From NCBI GenBank assembly GCA_964390465.1, contig CAYMIJ010000007.1, positions 62,001 to 126,000 on the forward strand: DNA of 64,000 bases, written 5' to 3'. Positions 35,209-44,230 of the stretch are shown here, one piece after another. Position 1 is the first letter of the stretch, and every line of letters starts with the position of its first letter. Under the pieces are notes generated by a model. That model did not search any database, was not told the origin of the DNA, and saw only the letters and a program-made list of their open reading frames with translations. The translations under genes were made by a program, and so were the position numbers. Source of the DNA: JADZAI01 sp964390465. GTDB lineage: Bacteria; Pseudomonadota; Alphaproteobacteria; Micropepsales; Micropepsaceae.

Positions 35209-35781
35209 ATGAAACGCGCCGCCATATTTGCCGCCTTGATCTCACTGTCCGCCAGCGCCAGTGCCAATGCTCCGCCACCTGTGCCATCGGCACCCGCAGC
35301 ATCACCCGCAGTACCCAGCCCTGCCGACCCAGCGGCCGTCAGCGAGCCCAATGGCTATGTGCGCAGCCTTTATGAAGGTTATTACGCAGCGCTGACCAAG
35401 CAGGACAAAACCGGCGGCGATCTGCCCAAGGAGTGGCAGTGGAACGGCATTGCCAACCGCTTCTTCACGGCGGAGCTGGCCACGCGTTTCAAGAAGGCTG
35501 AAGCGTCGGAAGAACCGGTGATTGACTGGGACTTCCTCATCAACGGTCAGGACTTTGGCGATTTGAAAGTCATTTCAGTCGATACGCAGACAACCGACAA
35601 GGACTCGTCCGGCGGCAAAGCCGTGGTGAAGATTGTCACCTCTAACTTTAGCACTCAAAGCACGACGCTGGTCAGTCTGGTGAAAGAAAAGGATGCATGG
35701 CGCATCGCCGACTTCACTTTGGTGGATCCGGCCATCGGCGATATGACGTTGACCGGGATCCTGAAAGATGCTGGCTACTGA
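35209..35781 (+). CDS. Exported protein, DUF3828-like
   Basis: A signal peptide MKRAAIFAALISLSASASA leads into a Pro/Ala linker (PPPVPSAPAASPAVPSP) and then a domain with YVRSLYEGYYAAL, FFTAELATRF, DWDFLINGQDF and a strand-rich end (AVVKIVTSNF, DAWRIADFTL). The domain resembles DUF3828, an NTF2-like fold of unknown role. AGGAG is six bases upstream. Likely periplasmic. Confidence 0.72.
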   Translation: MKRAAIFAALISLSASASANAPPPVPSAPAASPAVPSPADPAAVSEPNGYVRSLYEGYYAALTKQDKTGGDLPKEWQWNGIANRFFTAELATRFKKAEASEEPVIDWDFLINGQDFGDLKVISVDTQTTDKDSSGGKAVVKIVTSNFSTQSTTLVSLVKEKDAWRIADFTLVDPAIGDMTLTGILKDAGY

Positions 35782-36381
35782 TCAGTACTTGACCGAGCAG
35801 CCATAGGGCTCGGATTCAGGAATGGCGACAGGACGGCCATTCTTGATGTCGTCAAGGGCGGCAAGTACCAGATTCTTGGCTGTTGCAAGGTCCGCAGGAT
35901 CGGCTGTCGACTTGTCATCAATCGCGCCTGCGTAAACGAGTGTGCCCTTGGCGTCGATGATGAACATGTGCGGCGTGGTGCGCGCATCATAGGCGTGGCC
36001 AATATCACCTTTGGGATCGAGGATCACATCGCTTGGCTTGGCATTACGCTCCGCATTGATCTTCTTCGCTTCCTCGCCCGAGACATAACCCTGATTGCCT
36101 TCCGCCGATGAAATGACGGAGAGCCACACGGCGCCATCAGCGATGGCGGCAGCCTGTGTCTTCTGCATGTTGCCCGAACCGTAGTGCTTCTTCACATAGG
36201 GGCAGCCATTATTGGTCCATTCCAGAACCACAACCTTGCCGGCATAGTCACCAAGGCTGACCGTTTTGCCATCGGCATCCGTGCCGGTGAAAGCATGCGC
36301 AGGCTGGCCAATCACCGGCTCAGCGAATGAAACACTGGCAGCCAGTGCAGCAATGGCAAAGGAAGCAAACAACGCTTTCAT
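35782..36381 (-). CDS. Periplasmic redoxin (AhpC/TSA-like) with a single active-site Cys
   Basis: Thioredoxin-fold protein. A signal peptide (MKALFASFAIAALAASVSFA) is followed by GKTVSLGDYAGKVVVLEWTNNGCPYVKKHY. The active site is CPYV, not CxxC, as in redoxin-type proteins, so disulfide exchange would need a partner. AAGGAGG lies upstream of the ATG. It is 11 bp after dsbD on the same strand; DsbD could reduce it, making a two-component envelope thiol system. Confidence 0.85.
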   Translation of the reverse strand: MKALFASFAIAALAASVSFAEPVIGQPAHAFTGTDADGKTVSLGDYAGKVVVLEWTNNGCPYVKKHYGSGNMQKTQAAAIADGAVWLSVISSAEGNQGYVSGEEAKKINAERNAKPSDVILDPKGDIGHAYDARTTPHMFIIDAKGTLVYAGAIDDKSTADPADLATAKNLVLAALDDIKNGRPVAIPESEPYGCSVKY

Positions 36382-36392
36382 GATATCCTCCT

Positions 36393-38504
36393 TCAGGATG
36401 ACGGTGCCCCGATCGCATCGCGCACGATGCTTTCAGTCAGCAGTTGCGGCAACACGGCTGGGGTGCGGCTGCCCGCTTTGTAGAACAGATAGAGCGGCAC
36501 CCCTGCCCGGCCATGTGCTTCCAGCAGTTTGGTGATGTCCGGGTCGCGATTGGTCCAGTCCCCTTTCAAGGGGACAATGCCGAGCTTCTTGAAGTCTTCC
36601 GCAATGCCAGCGCTCGACAGAGCCACTTCCTCGTTCGCCATACAGGTGATGCACCAGGCGGCGGTGAGATCTATGAACACAGACTTGCCTTCACCGAGCA
36701 GGGTTTCGAGCTTTGCGGGCGTGTAGGCTTCCCACTGAATGCCGCCTTCACTGCCCGTCATGGCTGATGCTTTGGCATTGATCGTCTGCGGCATGAAGGC
36801 GATGGAGGCGATGGCCGCGATACCCGTCAGCAACGCCGCTGCACGCGGCAGCCAACCCCGCGCCCCGCGCTGAATGAGGCCATAGACCCACAGCGCAAAG
36901 CCCGCGACGATCAGCGCCGTCAGCATGAGTGCCATTTCCTTCGCACCCGCCAGCACGGACAGCACCCATACGAGCCATGCGGCCGTGCCAAACATTGGAA
37001 ACGCAAGCACCTGCTTCAGGCGTTCCATCCACAGGCCCGGCTTCGGCATCCGCCTGACCAGAGCAGGTGAGAAGGTGAGCAGCAGATAGGGCGCTGCCAT
37101 GCCAAGGCCCAGTGCCCCGAAGATGGCCAGCGCTACAGGCACAGGCTGTGTCAGTGCAGTGAAGATTGCGCTGCCCATGAAGGGCGCTGTGCAGGGGGCT
37201 GCGACGACAGCAGCGAGCACGCCGGTGAAGAACGAGCCAGAAAGTCCGTCTGATTTTGCTGAAGCGCCTGCGTTCTGAAGGCTCGTGCCAACTTCGAACA
37301 CGCCCATGAGGTTCAGGCCAATCACAAAGAACAACAGTGCCAGCGCGGCGATGATGATCGGTGACTGAAGCTGGAAGCCCCAGCCGATTGCCTCGCCCGC
37401 ACTGCGTAACGCAATGAGCGCGCCACCCAGGGCAAGGAAGCTGACGACCACGCCCGCCGTGTAAGCGAGGCCACCGCTCCGTGCGGCCTTCACATCGCTG
37501 CCGCCTTTCTTTGCCAGCGCCAGCGCCTTCATCGACAGAACAGGGAAGACGCATGGCATCAGATTGAGGATCAACCCGCCCAGAAAGGCGAACAGCAAAG
37601 CAGTCCAGATATTGATGGCACCTTCACCTGAAGTCGCACCTGCGCCCAAAGCTGGAACAGCGCCCGGTTTAGCAGTGACTGTGAAGGCCCGCGTCTGGCC
37701 GTCCTGCCCGGTCAAGACCAGCAGCGCGGGAAGGGCTGTCACCTTCGCCGCTTTGTCAGGCGTGGCAAAACGCCGACCCGCTTCGGTGGACATGACGACC
37801 TTGCCGTCTTTCATGTCCATGGCCTGATCGGCGGCATTCTTGATGTAACCTGCTTCGACAGGGAACAGCACCGCCTCTTTCAATCCTGCCGATGCCAAAG
37901 GCGCTGCATCCAGCGCCAGCGTGAGGCGGTTGTTTTCCACCGCGAACGATGCCGCCCACGGGCTTTCCTGCGGCAAAGCAGCGCGCGTTGCAGCGATTTC
38001 CGACGCATCCGCCGATGCTGCGGGCGTGCCGGTCACCACGGGCACGTCCAGTGTCAGGCTGGCTTCTTCGGGAATGCAGACATCCTTGCAGACCAGCCAG
38101 GTTGCATCGGCCTTCACCGGAATGACTGTGCCGGGCGCCGCATCCGCAGGCACCTTGATGTCGGCCATATGCAGGACAACACCATCATAGCCGAAGTTCA
38201 CCAGCGGTCCGACCTTGATGCGGTGCGGATAGGGAAACTGCAAAGGCCCGGCGCTGGCACCGGCAGGCAGGGTGAAGTCAACCGTGGTGGCCTCGCCCGA
38301 GTCACCGGGATTGAGCCAGTACGTGTGCCAGTGTTCGCGGATGGAAAGGCGCAAGGCCAGCGTGACCGTACCGCCGGGCTGAACGCCCGAGGTTTCCGCG
38401 ATCAGTCGCGCCTCGACATTGTCTGTGCGGCTGATGGAAAGGTCATCAGCCGATGCCGTGAAAGCAAGCGCGAAACCGGCGGCAAGGAATGCTGTGCGTC
38501 TCAA
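36393..38504 (-). CDS. dsbD: DsbD-type thiol:disulfide interchange protein
   Basis: Carries electrons from cytoplasmic thioredoxin to periplasmic thiol proteins. The order is signal peptide (LRRTAFLAAGFALAFTASA), N-terminal immunoglobulin-like domain with WLVCKDVCIPEE, eight-helix core with NLMPCVFPVLSMKALA and AAPCTAPFMG, and C-terminal thioredoxin domain with AAWCITCM. All cysteine pairs are intact. A TTG start at 38504 is proposed: AAAGG is six bases upstream, it gives a clean signal peptide, and a TATAAT lies 27 bp before it. The open frame to 38615 would overlap the divergent gene. Confidence 0.9.
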   Translation of the reverse strand: MRRTAFLAAGFALAFTASADDLSISRTDNVEARLIAETSGVQPGGTVTLALRLSIREHWHTYWLNPGDSGEATTVDFTLPAGASAGPLQFPYPHRIKVGPLVNFGYDGVVLHMADIKVPADAAPGTVIPVKADATWLVCKDVCIPEEASLTLDVPVVTGTPAASADASEIAATRAALPQESPWAASFAVENNRLTLALDAAPLASAGLKEAVLFPVEAGYIKNAADQAMDMKDGKVVMSTEAGRRFATPDKAAKVTALPALLVLTGQDGQTRAFTVTAKPGAVPALGAGATSGEGAINIWTALLFAFLGGLILNLMPCVFPVLSMKALALAKKGGSDVKAARSGGLAYTAGVVVSFLALGGALIALRSAGEAIGWGFQLQSPIIIAALALLFFVIGLNLMGVFEVGTSLQNAGASAKSDGLSGSFFTGVLAAVVAAPCTAPFMGSAIFTALTQPVPVALAIFGALGLGMAAPYLLLTFSPALVRRMPKPGLWMERLKQVLAFPMFGTAAWLVWVLSVLAGAKEMALMLTALIVAGFALWVYGLIQRGARGWLPRAAALLTGIAAIASIAFMPQTINAKASAMTGSEGGIQWEAYTPAKLETLLGEGKSVFIDLTAAWCITCMANEEVALSSAGIAEDFKKLGIVPLKGDWTNRDPDITKLLEAHGRAGVPLYLFYKAGSRTPAVLPQLLTESIVRDAIGAPSS

Positions 38505-38531
38505 GATGAGCCTTTGATGCTGTGCAATCTG

Positions 38532-38537
38532 ATTATA
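38532..38537 (-). promoter_or_regulatory. -10 element for the dsbD-redoxin operon
   Basis: TATAAT on the minus strand, 27 bp before the proposed TTG start of dsbD. No good -35 hexamer is seen at 17 bp. The placement would give a short leader and supports the downstream start. Confidence 0.4.
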
Positions 38538-38593
38538 GGTTCGGCAGCAGCCAGTTGCGAGAGTGAGAACAAACGTTTTCGTGAGGTTGACCA

Positions 38594-38974
38594 ATGAATG
38601 ACCGTTTCTGGACAAGGTTTTTCATCTTCTGTGCCGTGTGGAACCTCGTCATCGGGCTTGGCCTCGCCTTCTATCCGACGATGAGCGCCGCCAACATGAA
38701 TTACACGCTGCCACGGGGCAGCTGGCTGTTCATCCGCATGGCGGGCGTTCTGATCGCCATATTCGGGATTGGCTATGCGATGGTTTCCACCGATCTCGAC
38801 CGTCATCGCAGCCTCATCGTTCTGGGGCTGGTTTCAAAGATCGCGGTCGCACTATTGTTCATCGTGTTTCTGGTGTTGGGCAATATCAACACGATGACCT
38901 TTCTGGCGGGTGCGAGCGACCTTATCTTCGCGGCGTTCTTCATGAGGTTCCTGACGCGTTATCCGGCGCGCTGA
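38594..38974 (+). CDS. Small integral membrane protein, unknown family
   Basis: 126 residues, four predicted membrane helices (FFIFCAVWNLVIGLGLAFYP, WLFIRMAGVLIAIFGIGYAMV, LIVLGLVSKIAVALLFIVFLVL, FLAGASDLIFAAFFMRFL). GAGG precedes the ATG. Divergent from dsbD; its 3' end overlaps the convergent GNAT gene by 35 bp. Pattern resembles small DoxX-like or DUF4345-like membrane proteins, without a firm assignment. Confidence 0.75.
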   Translation: MNDRFWTRFFIFCAVWNLVIGLGLAFYPTMSAANMNYTLPRGSWLFIRMAGVLIAIFGIGYAMVSTDLDRHRSLIVLGLVSKIAVALLFIVFLVLGNINTMTFLAGASDLIFAAFFMRFLTRYPAR

Positions 38975-39548
38975 GATCCTTGATCATTAAACACCGGCGG
39001 GTGCAGTCGAGCGCGCTGGCGAGCTGATGCCGCCAGATGGCCTGGTGGCCCTCGGTCCAGTCGCCTGCCAGATAAGGCCGGAAGCCGAGGCGCGCATACC
39101 ACGGCGCGTTCCACGGCACGTCGGTAAAGGTGGCGAGCGTCATGGCCGTGAGGCCATGCAGCCGCGCCCAATCCTCGCCCGCGGTCATCAACCGGCGGCC
39201 CAGATGCTGACCGGCGTGATCGGGCAGCACGTCGATCTCGCAGACATGGGCAAAGCCATCGATCGGCCAGAACGCGGCGAACCCGACAATGGTGTTGGAT
39301 CGGTCAGCGGCCACGAACAGATGACCAGCTTCGGCGTGTTCGGCGGCATAGGTGCGGGCGAACGGATCGCCTTTGGTGATCTCGACCATCTCGGGCATGC
39401 CGACGGCCATAAAACGCGAGGCGGCCGCTATCTCGACCGCCTCGCACTGTGCCGCGTCCTTCAATGAGGCGCGGCGGATGATGTAACCGGCTTCGTTCAG
39501 TGGAAGAACTCGAACAGGCCAGCCGCGCCCATGCCGCCACCGATGCAC
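38940..39548 (-). CDS. GNAT-family N-acetyltransferase
   Basis: Acetyl-CoA-dependent acyltransferase. Motifs: YIIRRASLKDAAQCEAVE at the start, IVGFAAFWPIDGFAHVCEIDVLPDHAGQHLGRRLMTAGEDWAR (motif A with Q-x-x-G-x-R), and NAPWYARLGF near the end. The only ATG/GTG/TTG ahead of the domain is 39548, which overlaps the thiolase 3' end by about 50 bp; a CTG or ATC start after the thiolase stop is possible. Substrate unknown. Confidence 0.82.
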   Translation of the reverse strand: MHRWRHGRGWPVRVLPLNEAGYIIRRASLKDAAQCEAVEIAAASRFMAVGMPEMVEITKGDPFARTYAAEHAEAGHLFVAADRSNTIVGFAAFWPIDGFAHVCEIDVLPDHAGQHLGRRLMTAGEDWARLHGLTAMTLATFTDVPWNAPWYARLGFRPYLAGDWTEGHQAIWRHQLASALDCTRRCLMIKDLSAPDNASGTS

Positions 39549-40708
39549 ATGGTGACAACGCCATACTTGGCGTTCTTGCGGCGCTGGGCTTCCAGCATGA
39601 TGTGACCGACAAGGCGCGCGCCCGTCATGCCGAAGGGATGGCCGATCGAGATCGAGCCGCCATTCACATTCAGCTTGGCATGGTCGATGCCGACCTTGTC
39701 AGCGCAGTAGAGCGCCTGCGAGGCGAAAGCCTCGTTCAGTTCCCACAGGTCGATGTCGTCCACCTTCAGGCCATTGCGCTCCAGCAGGCGCGGAATGGCA
39801 TAGACCGGGCCGATGCCCATTTCATCGGGCTCGCAGCCCGCGACGGCAAAACCACGGAACGCACCCAGCGGCTTCAACCCACGCTTGGCGGCTTCCTTGG
39901 CTTCCATCAGCAACACGGCGGCGGCGCCGTCGGAAAGCTGCGAGGCATTGCCTGCCGTGACGTATTTGCCTTCTTTGACCTGAAGTCCGCCCTTGAACAC
40001 CGGCGCGAGGGATTTGAGGCCTTCCAGTGTCGTGTCGGGACGATTGCATTCGTCTTTGGTGACGACGTAATCGACCTTCGACTCTTCCTTTGTTTCCTTG
40101 TTGACGACGATCATCTTCGTCTTCATCGGCACGATTTCGTTGTCGAACTTGCCCGCCGCCTGCGCCGCTGCTGTGCGCTTCTGGCTTTCGAGGCTGAACT
40201 CGTCCTGACGGTCACGGCTGATGCCATATCGCTCGGCAACGATTTCAGCGGTTTCGATCATCGCCATCCACAAAGCCGGTTTGGTTTCCCACAGATGCTC
40301 GTCGATGATGCGGTGACGGTTCGACTTGCCCGACATCTGGTTGAGCGAAATCGACTCAACGCCCGCGCCGATGGCGACATTGGTGCCGCAGGTGATGATC
40401 TGCTGGGCGGCCATTGCAACGGTCTGAAGACCTGACGAGCAGAAGCGGTTGACCGTCACGCCTGATGTGGTGACGGGGCAGCCCGCCCACATGGCGGCGA
40501 GACGGCCCACATTATTGCCCGTCGCGCCTTCCGGTGCGCCGCAGCCCATGAACACGTCTTCCACATCACCGGGGGCGATGCCTGCGCGTTCGATAGCGTG
40601 CTTCACGGCATGGCCTGACATGGCCGCGCCATGGGTGTCGTTGAAGCCACCACGGCCAGACTTGGCCAGACCGGTGCGGGCGGTGGATACGATAACGGCT
40701 TCACGCAT
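39497..40708 (-). CDS. Acetyl-CoA C-acyltransferase (thiolase II type)
   Basis: Cleaves 3-ketoacyl-CoA in beta-oxidation or condenses acetyl-CoA. The acyl-Cys is in VNRFCSSGLQT, the base His in SIGHPFGMTGARL, and the second Cys in CIGGGMGAAG. It begins MREAVIVSTARTGLAK with GAGGAA seven bases upstream, fixing the start at 40708. About 403 residues. Followed on the same strand by the GNAT gene. FadA-like degradation versus AtoB-like synthesis cannot be told apart here. Confidence 0.95.
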   Translation of the reverse strand: MREAVIVSTARTGLAKSGRGGFNDTHGAAMSGHAVKHAIERAGIAPGDVEDVFMGCGAPEGATGNNVGRLAAMWAGCPVTTSGVTVNRFCSSGLQTVAMAAQQIITCGTNVAIGAGVESISLNQMSGKSNRHRIIDEHLWETKPALWMAMIETAEIVAERYGISRDRQDEFSLESQKRTAAAQAAGKFDNEIVPMKTKMIVVNKETKEESKVDYVVTKDECNRPDTTLEGLKSLAPVFKGGLQVKEGKYVTAGNASQLSDGAAAVLLMEAKEAAKRGLKPLGAFRGFAVAGCEPDEMGIGPVYAIPRLLERNGLKVDDIDLWELNEAFASQALYCADKVGIDHAKLNVNGGSISIGHPFGMTGARLVGHIMLEAQRRKNAKYGVVTMCIGGGMGAAGLFEFFH

Positions 40709-41084
40709 GGGCATTTCCTCTGTGTTTGATGGCGGGCAGCTTAGGACGGTTCCGACCGGTTGGCGAGACTGACGCAATGTCAGGCATTTTGACGGTTACG
40801 GAAGCTTCCGCATGTTCGATTGGGAGGGGTTCTGGCCTGCAGGATGATCGCGCAATATTGTGATCATTTTCCTACTCGTGCCATTCCGATTATATGTTCG
40901 TTTGTCACTGGAACAGGGGCCTCCCCCCCCCCGCCACCCTTCACCTGAGTGGCGCCATCTTCTCCACCGATGGGCCTACGGCCCGGCACAACCCACGGAT
41001 ATAGGAATTATATCCGGCGTCGCAAGGGGTGGCCGGGATTATGCCGTGCCCGGTCCAGGATGGCCTGCGCACCGGGCGCGCGGC
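40709..41084. other. Intergenic region with C10 tract and inverted repeat
   Basis: No gene seen. It contains a run of ten C at 40923-40932 and an 8-bp inverted repeat CGGATATA/TATATCCG around GGAAT at 40996-41016, without a T-tract. It must hold the thiolase promoter, and the NhaA transcript ends here. Confidence 0.5.
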
Positions 41085-42287
41085 TTATCGGACAGGCTCG
41101 GTCTTCGGGCATTCGGGACAGAGGCGCAGCGCGATATAGCCCATCAGCCCTGCGATCAGCGAACCGCCCAGAATGCCGAGCTTGGCTTCCGATTGCAGCA
41201 CAGGTGAATGGGCGAAGGCCAGCAGCGAGACAAACAGGCTCATCGTGAAGCCGATGCCACAGAGCAATGCCACACCGAAAAGCTGACGCCTGTTGGCAAA
41301 GGCGGGCATGGCCCCCAGCTTCAGCTGGATGGCCAGCATGGAGAACCCGAACACGCCCACCACCTTGCCGACCGTCAGGCCCAGCGCGACGCCTAGCGTC
41401 AGTGGATCAACCAGCATGTGCAGGGTCATGTCGGCAAAGGAAACGCCTGCATTCGCAAAACCAAAAATCGGTACGATGATGAATGGCACAACGCCGTGCA
41501 GGTGATGTTCCAGCCGGTGCAGGGGCGAGTTTTCCACGTCATGCGCGATGCCTGGCGCGCGTTTCAGCGGAATGGTCAGAGCCAGCGCCACGCCGGCAAT
41601 GGTCGCATGGACACCGGATTCATGGACAAAGAACCAAAGAACAAGGCCAAGCAGCAGATAGGGCCAGAGCTGCAACACGCCGAAACGGTTGAGCGCGATC
41701 AGCACCGCCAGAACGGCCAGCGCACCGCCGAGATAGGCCATCTCGATGCCTGAGGTATAGAACACCGCAATGATGATGACCGCGCCCAGATCATCGATGA
41801 TGGCGAGCGCTGTCAGAAACACTTTAAGCGAGGCGGGTACCCGGCTGCCGACCAGCGCCAGAACGCCCAGCGCAAAAGCGATGTCGGTTGCGGTCGGGAT
41901 CGCCCAGCCGCCGCGTGTTTCAGGGTTTGCACCATTGAAGCCGATATAGATGAGCGCTGGAACCAGCATGCCGCCCGCCGCCGCTATGCCGGGCAAAGCG
42001 CGCCTGCCCCATGTGGAAAGCTGGCCTTCAACAAACTCGCGTTTGATCTCAAGACCCACCAGCAGGAAAAACACCGCCATCAGTGCGTCATTGACCCAGT
42101 GCGACACGCTTAACGGGCCGACATAACTGCTCAGCGCGCCAAAATAATGCGGTGCGAGCGGCGAATTGGCGACGATCAGCGCGAGGGCCGCTGCGCCCAT
42201 CAGCACGATACCGCCCGCCGCCTCGCTATCCAGAAACTCGCGCAGAATGGACTTGGGTTTGTCTTTGTCAGGATGGATTTTGGCCAT
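41085..42287 (-). CDS. nhaA: Na+/H+ antiporter NhaA
   Basis: Inner-membrane antiporter exchanging internal Na+ for external protons. It begins with a soluble segment then FLDSEAAGGIVLMGAAALALIVANS. The ion-binding aspartate pair is in ALAIIDDLGAVIIIAVFYT, and WAIPTATDIAFALGVLALVG is the family's conserved helix IV. About 12 membrane segments over 400 residues. Consistent with life in salty or alkaline water. Confidence 0.96.
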   Translation of the reverse strand: MAKIHPDKDKPKSILREFLDSEAAGGIVLMGAAALALIVANSPLAPHYFGALSSYVGPLSVSHWVNDALMAVFFLLVGLEIKREFVEGQLSTWGRRALPGIAAAGGMLVPALIYIGFNGANPETRGGWAIPTATDIAFALGVLALVGSRVPASLKVFLTALAIIDDLGAVIIIAVFYTSGIEMAYLGGALAVLAVLIALNRFGVLQLWPYLLLGLVLWFFVHESGVHATIAGVALALTIPLKRAPGIAHDVENSPLHRLEHHLHGVVPFIIVPIFGFANAGVSFADMTLHMLVDPLTLGVALGLTVGKVVGVFGFSMLAIQLKLGAMPAFANRRQLFGVALLCGIGFTMSLFVSLLAFAHSPVLQSEAKLGILGGSLIAGLMGYIALRLCPECPKTEPVR

Positions 42288-42424
42288 GCGTCAAACAATC
42301 TCAATCATGTCTATGATGCAAGATGCACTCATAACCCTCAAGCGTCCCCCAAATGCATCAACGGCCCAGAGTGACCGGGCCGCTTATGAGGCAGAGATGA
42401 ATCGTGAAACTGATATGTGAAGTT

Positions 42425-42673
42425 TCAGGCTGGCAAAGCCCCGCCCGGAATCGACCAACCTGTCGACCCAGCGCCTGAGCGCCTGGGGCGCGGTCCAACA
42501 CTGGGCGCAGGAATGTAGAGAGCGATGAGCGCAAACACGCATCCTGCAGAAATCATAAACAAGGGATTCATCGAGACGACCGGGATCTTGATGAACATCG
42601 CCGTGAAGCCAGCAGCGAGCAGGATCATCCCGATCTGCGCCAGCATTGATGACAGGACAGCGCGACCAGACAT
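42425..42673 (-). CDS. Small membrane protein, unknown
   Basis: 82 residues from ATG 42673 (a TTG five codons earlier also fits). Two hydrophobic helices (SMLAQIGMILLAAGFTAMFI and MNPLFMISAGCVFALIALYI) precede a Pro/Gly/Arg-rich tail. No recognised family and no strong ribosome-binding site. Could be a small membrane subunit or chance. Confidence 0.45.
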   Translation of the reverse strand: MSGRAVLSSMLAQIGMILLAAGFTAMFIKIPVVSMNPLFMISAGCVFALIALYIPAPSVGPRPRRSGAGSTGWSIPGGALPA

Positions 42674-43024
42674 ATCAAGATACCCCAAAGCATGTGATGC
42701 GTTGAAGTATCAATGCGCAGGCCATGAAATGGTTCCATGCCGCTCGCATGACAGGGTGTGCCCGACCCGCACCATGGAATGTCGAGGAAACACCGGGCAG
42801 ACCTGACAGCAACTCACCCAGTGACGTGTTCAGCCGTGCGGGGAGCGATATCGCCTGAAGCTGAGTGCCATGCTATATGATAATCTAAATGCGCGTCATT
42901 TCCTCAAAAGCTCCGTGATCTTGTCTGTTTACCCGTGAGAGGTGATGCGCGAGGCGGCCTTCCCGCCCGTTCATGAACCAGTCAGCAGGATTCTTTAGGT
43001 GTTCACCCTGACCGCAATCAGGCC
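42674..43024. other. Intergenic region, nothing recognised
   Basis: About 350 bp with no convincing frame, tRNA, hairpin terminator or repeat by eye. An A/T-richer stretch near 42870-42890 (GCTATATGATAATC) could hold a promoter. Confidence 0.4.
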
Positions 43025-43759
43025 ATGTTCCGGCCACAGAGCACGTTGAAAAGTCTGCGCGTGACCACCGTGACCGACACATTCCCTTCTGCCTTTTCCC
43101 GCGCACAGCCGCGGGATCGCATGGCCATGTGGATTGTGTCGTCTCTGGCCATTCACCTGTGCCTGCTGGTCTGGCTGTTCGTCATCAAGGACCGGCTGGA
43201 CCTGCAACTGAACGACCACACATCCCAGGATGAGCGCCCGGCGGTTCAGGTGGTGGTGCTGGCGCAGGCGCCAAACGCAACACCGCGCCCCGATGACAAT
43301 CCGGCAACGGATAGGCCCAGCAACGCCCTGCCCCCGCCGGTGCGCAAGATAGACCCCACATCTGATTTGCGCGGCTCAGCCGATGCGCCGCCCATTGCAG
43401 GCATGGCGCCGGTTGATGCCGATGCGCTGGAGGCGTTCGTCGCCAAATCCGAGAAGGCGGAAAAGGAAATCAGCGGGAGTCCGGGCCTGTCGTGGACAAC
43501 ATGCAGCCGCCTTTCCCCAGAGCGCCGGGTGCTGGAGCCAGCCTGTGACGGCTTGATGCTCAAGCGCGGGGACGGCACGACGGTGGCCGCCAGTCTGCAA
43601 CCGCCGGATGCGGCCACGCTGGCGGCCATCCAGAAATACAATCCGCCGCGCACCGCCCAGGACGAGCACGATGCGCTGGGCACCCGCGACAGGAACGCCG
43701 ATACATCGTACAGCAACCCGGCTGACTCGGTTTACGGTAAGTTACCCACCGATCGATGA
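43025..43759 (+). CDS. Single-pass membrane-anchored protein, Pro-rich (TonB-like layout)
   Basis: 244 residues. A cytoplasmic N-terminus is followed by one membrane helix (MAMWIVSSLAIHLCLLVWLFVI, about 33-54) and a periplasmic part with a Pro/Asp/Asn-rich linker and a small domain (SWTTCSRLSPERRVLEPACDGLML) with two cysteines 16 residues apart, possibly disulfide-bonded. The layout recalls TonB/TolA proteins, but no TonB C-terminal motif is present. Start uncertain; GTG 43061 and ATG 43121 are alternatives. Function unknown. Confidence 0.6.
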   Translation: MFRPQSTLKSLRVTTVTDTFPSAFSRAQPRDRMAMWIVSSLAIHLCLLVWLFVIKDRLDLQLNDHTSQDERPAVQVVVLAQAPNATPRPDDNPATDRPSNALPPPVRKIDPTSDLRGSADAPPIAGMAPVDADALEAFVAKSEKAEKEISGSPGLSWTTCSRLSPERRVLEPACDGLMLKRGDGTTVAASLQPPDAATLAAIQKYNPPRTAQDEHDALGTRDRNADTSYSNPADSVYGKLPTDR

Positions 43760-43804
43760 TGCGGCTTGGCGGGCAGGCGACTGCCCGCTAGAAAATGCAG
43801 CATC

Positions 43805-44230
43805 ATGACATTGCCTGCTCATCCTGATCTTGCCGGATATATCGCGCGCCCGATGGGCGGCGGCTTCAACGCCTATGTCGGGCAGTTCTGGATTGATCCG
43901 GCACGTCAGCCTGGCGACCGCCTTCAATACTGCTTCATGCCTCAGCCCCAGCACCTCAATGGCGGTGACGCGCTGCATGGCGGTTTCCTGATGATGCTGT
44001 GCGATAACATTCTTGGTTCAGCCGCCCATAGCGGACTGAACGGGCAGATCGCCTCGACCGTGACACTGAACACCGACTTTCTGGCGGCTGGTTCTGTTGA
44101 TGCCCCTGTGTTCGGCGGCGCTGAGGTGACACGGCAAACACGCTCTCTCATCTTCGTATCAGGTGAATTGTCCCAGAAGGGCAAAGTGCTGATGACGGCG
44201 ACGGGCATCTGGAAGATCATCGGCGCATGA
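43805..44230 (+). CDS. PaaI-family hotdog thioesterase (pair A, first)
   Basis: Hydrolyses an acyl-CoA thioester. The motif GGDALHGGFLMMLCDNILG gives HGG with the Asp six residues on, as in PaaI-type thioesterases; TVTLNTDFLAAG is the conserved central strand. About 141 residues. The start is placed at the ATG before TLPAHPDLAGY; longer frames add an unlikely basic peptide. Its stop overlaps the next start (ATGA), so the two may form a heteromer. Confidence 0.85.
   Translation: MTLPAHPDLAGYIARPMGGGFNAYVGQFWIDPARQPGDRLQYCFMPQPQHLNGGDALHGGFLMMLCDNILGSAAHSGLNGQIASTVTLNTDFLAAGSVDAPVFGGAEVTRQTRSLIFVSGELSQKGKVLMTATGIWKIIGA

Noticed and set aside
39500..40435. 311-residue plus-strand open frame
   Set aside because: Shadow of the thiolase gene in a G+C-rich genome.
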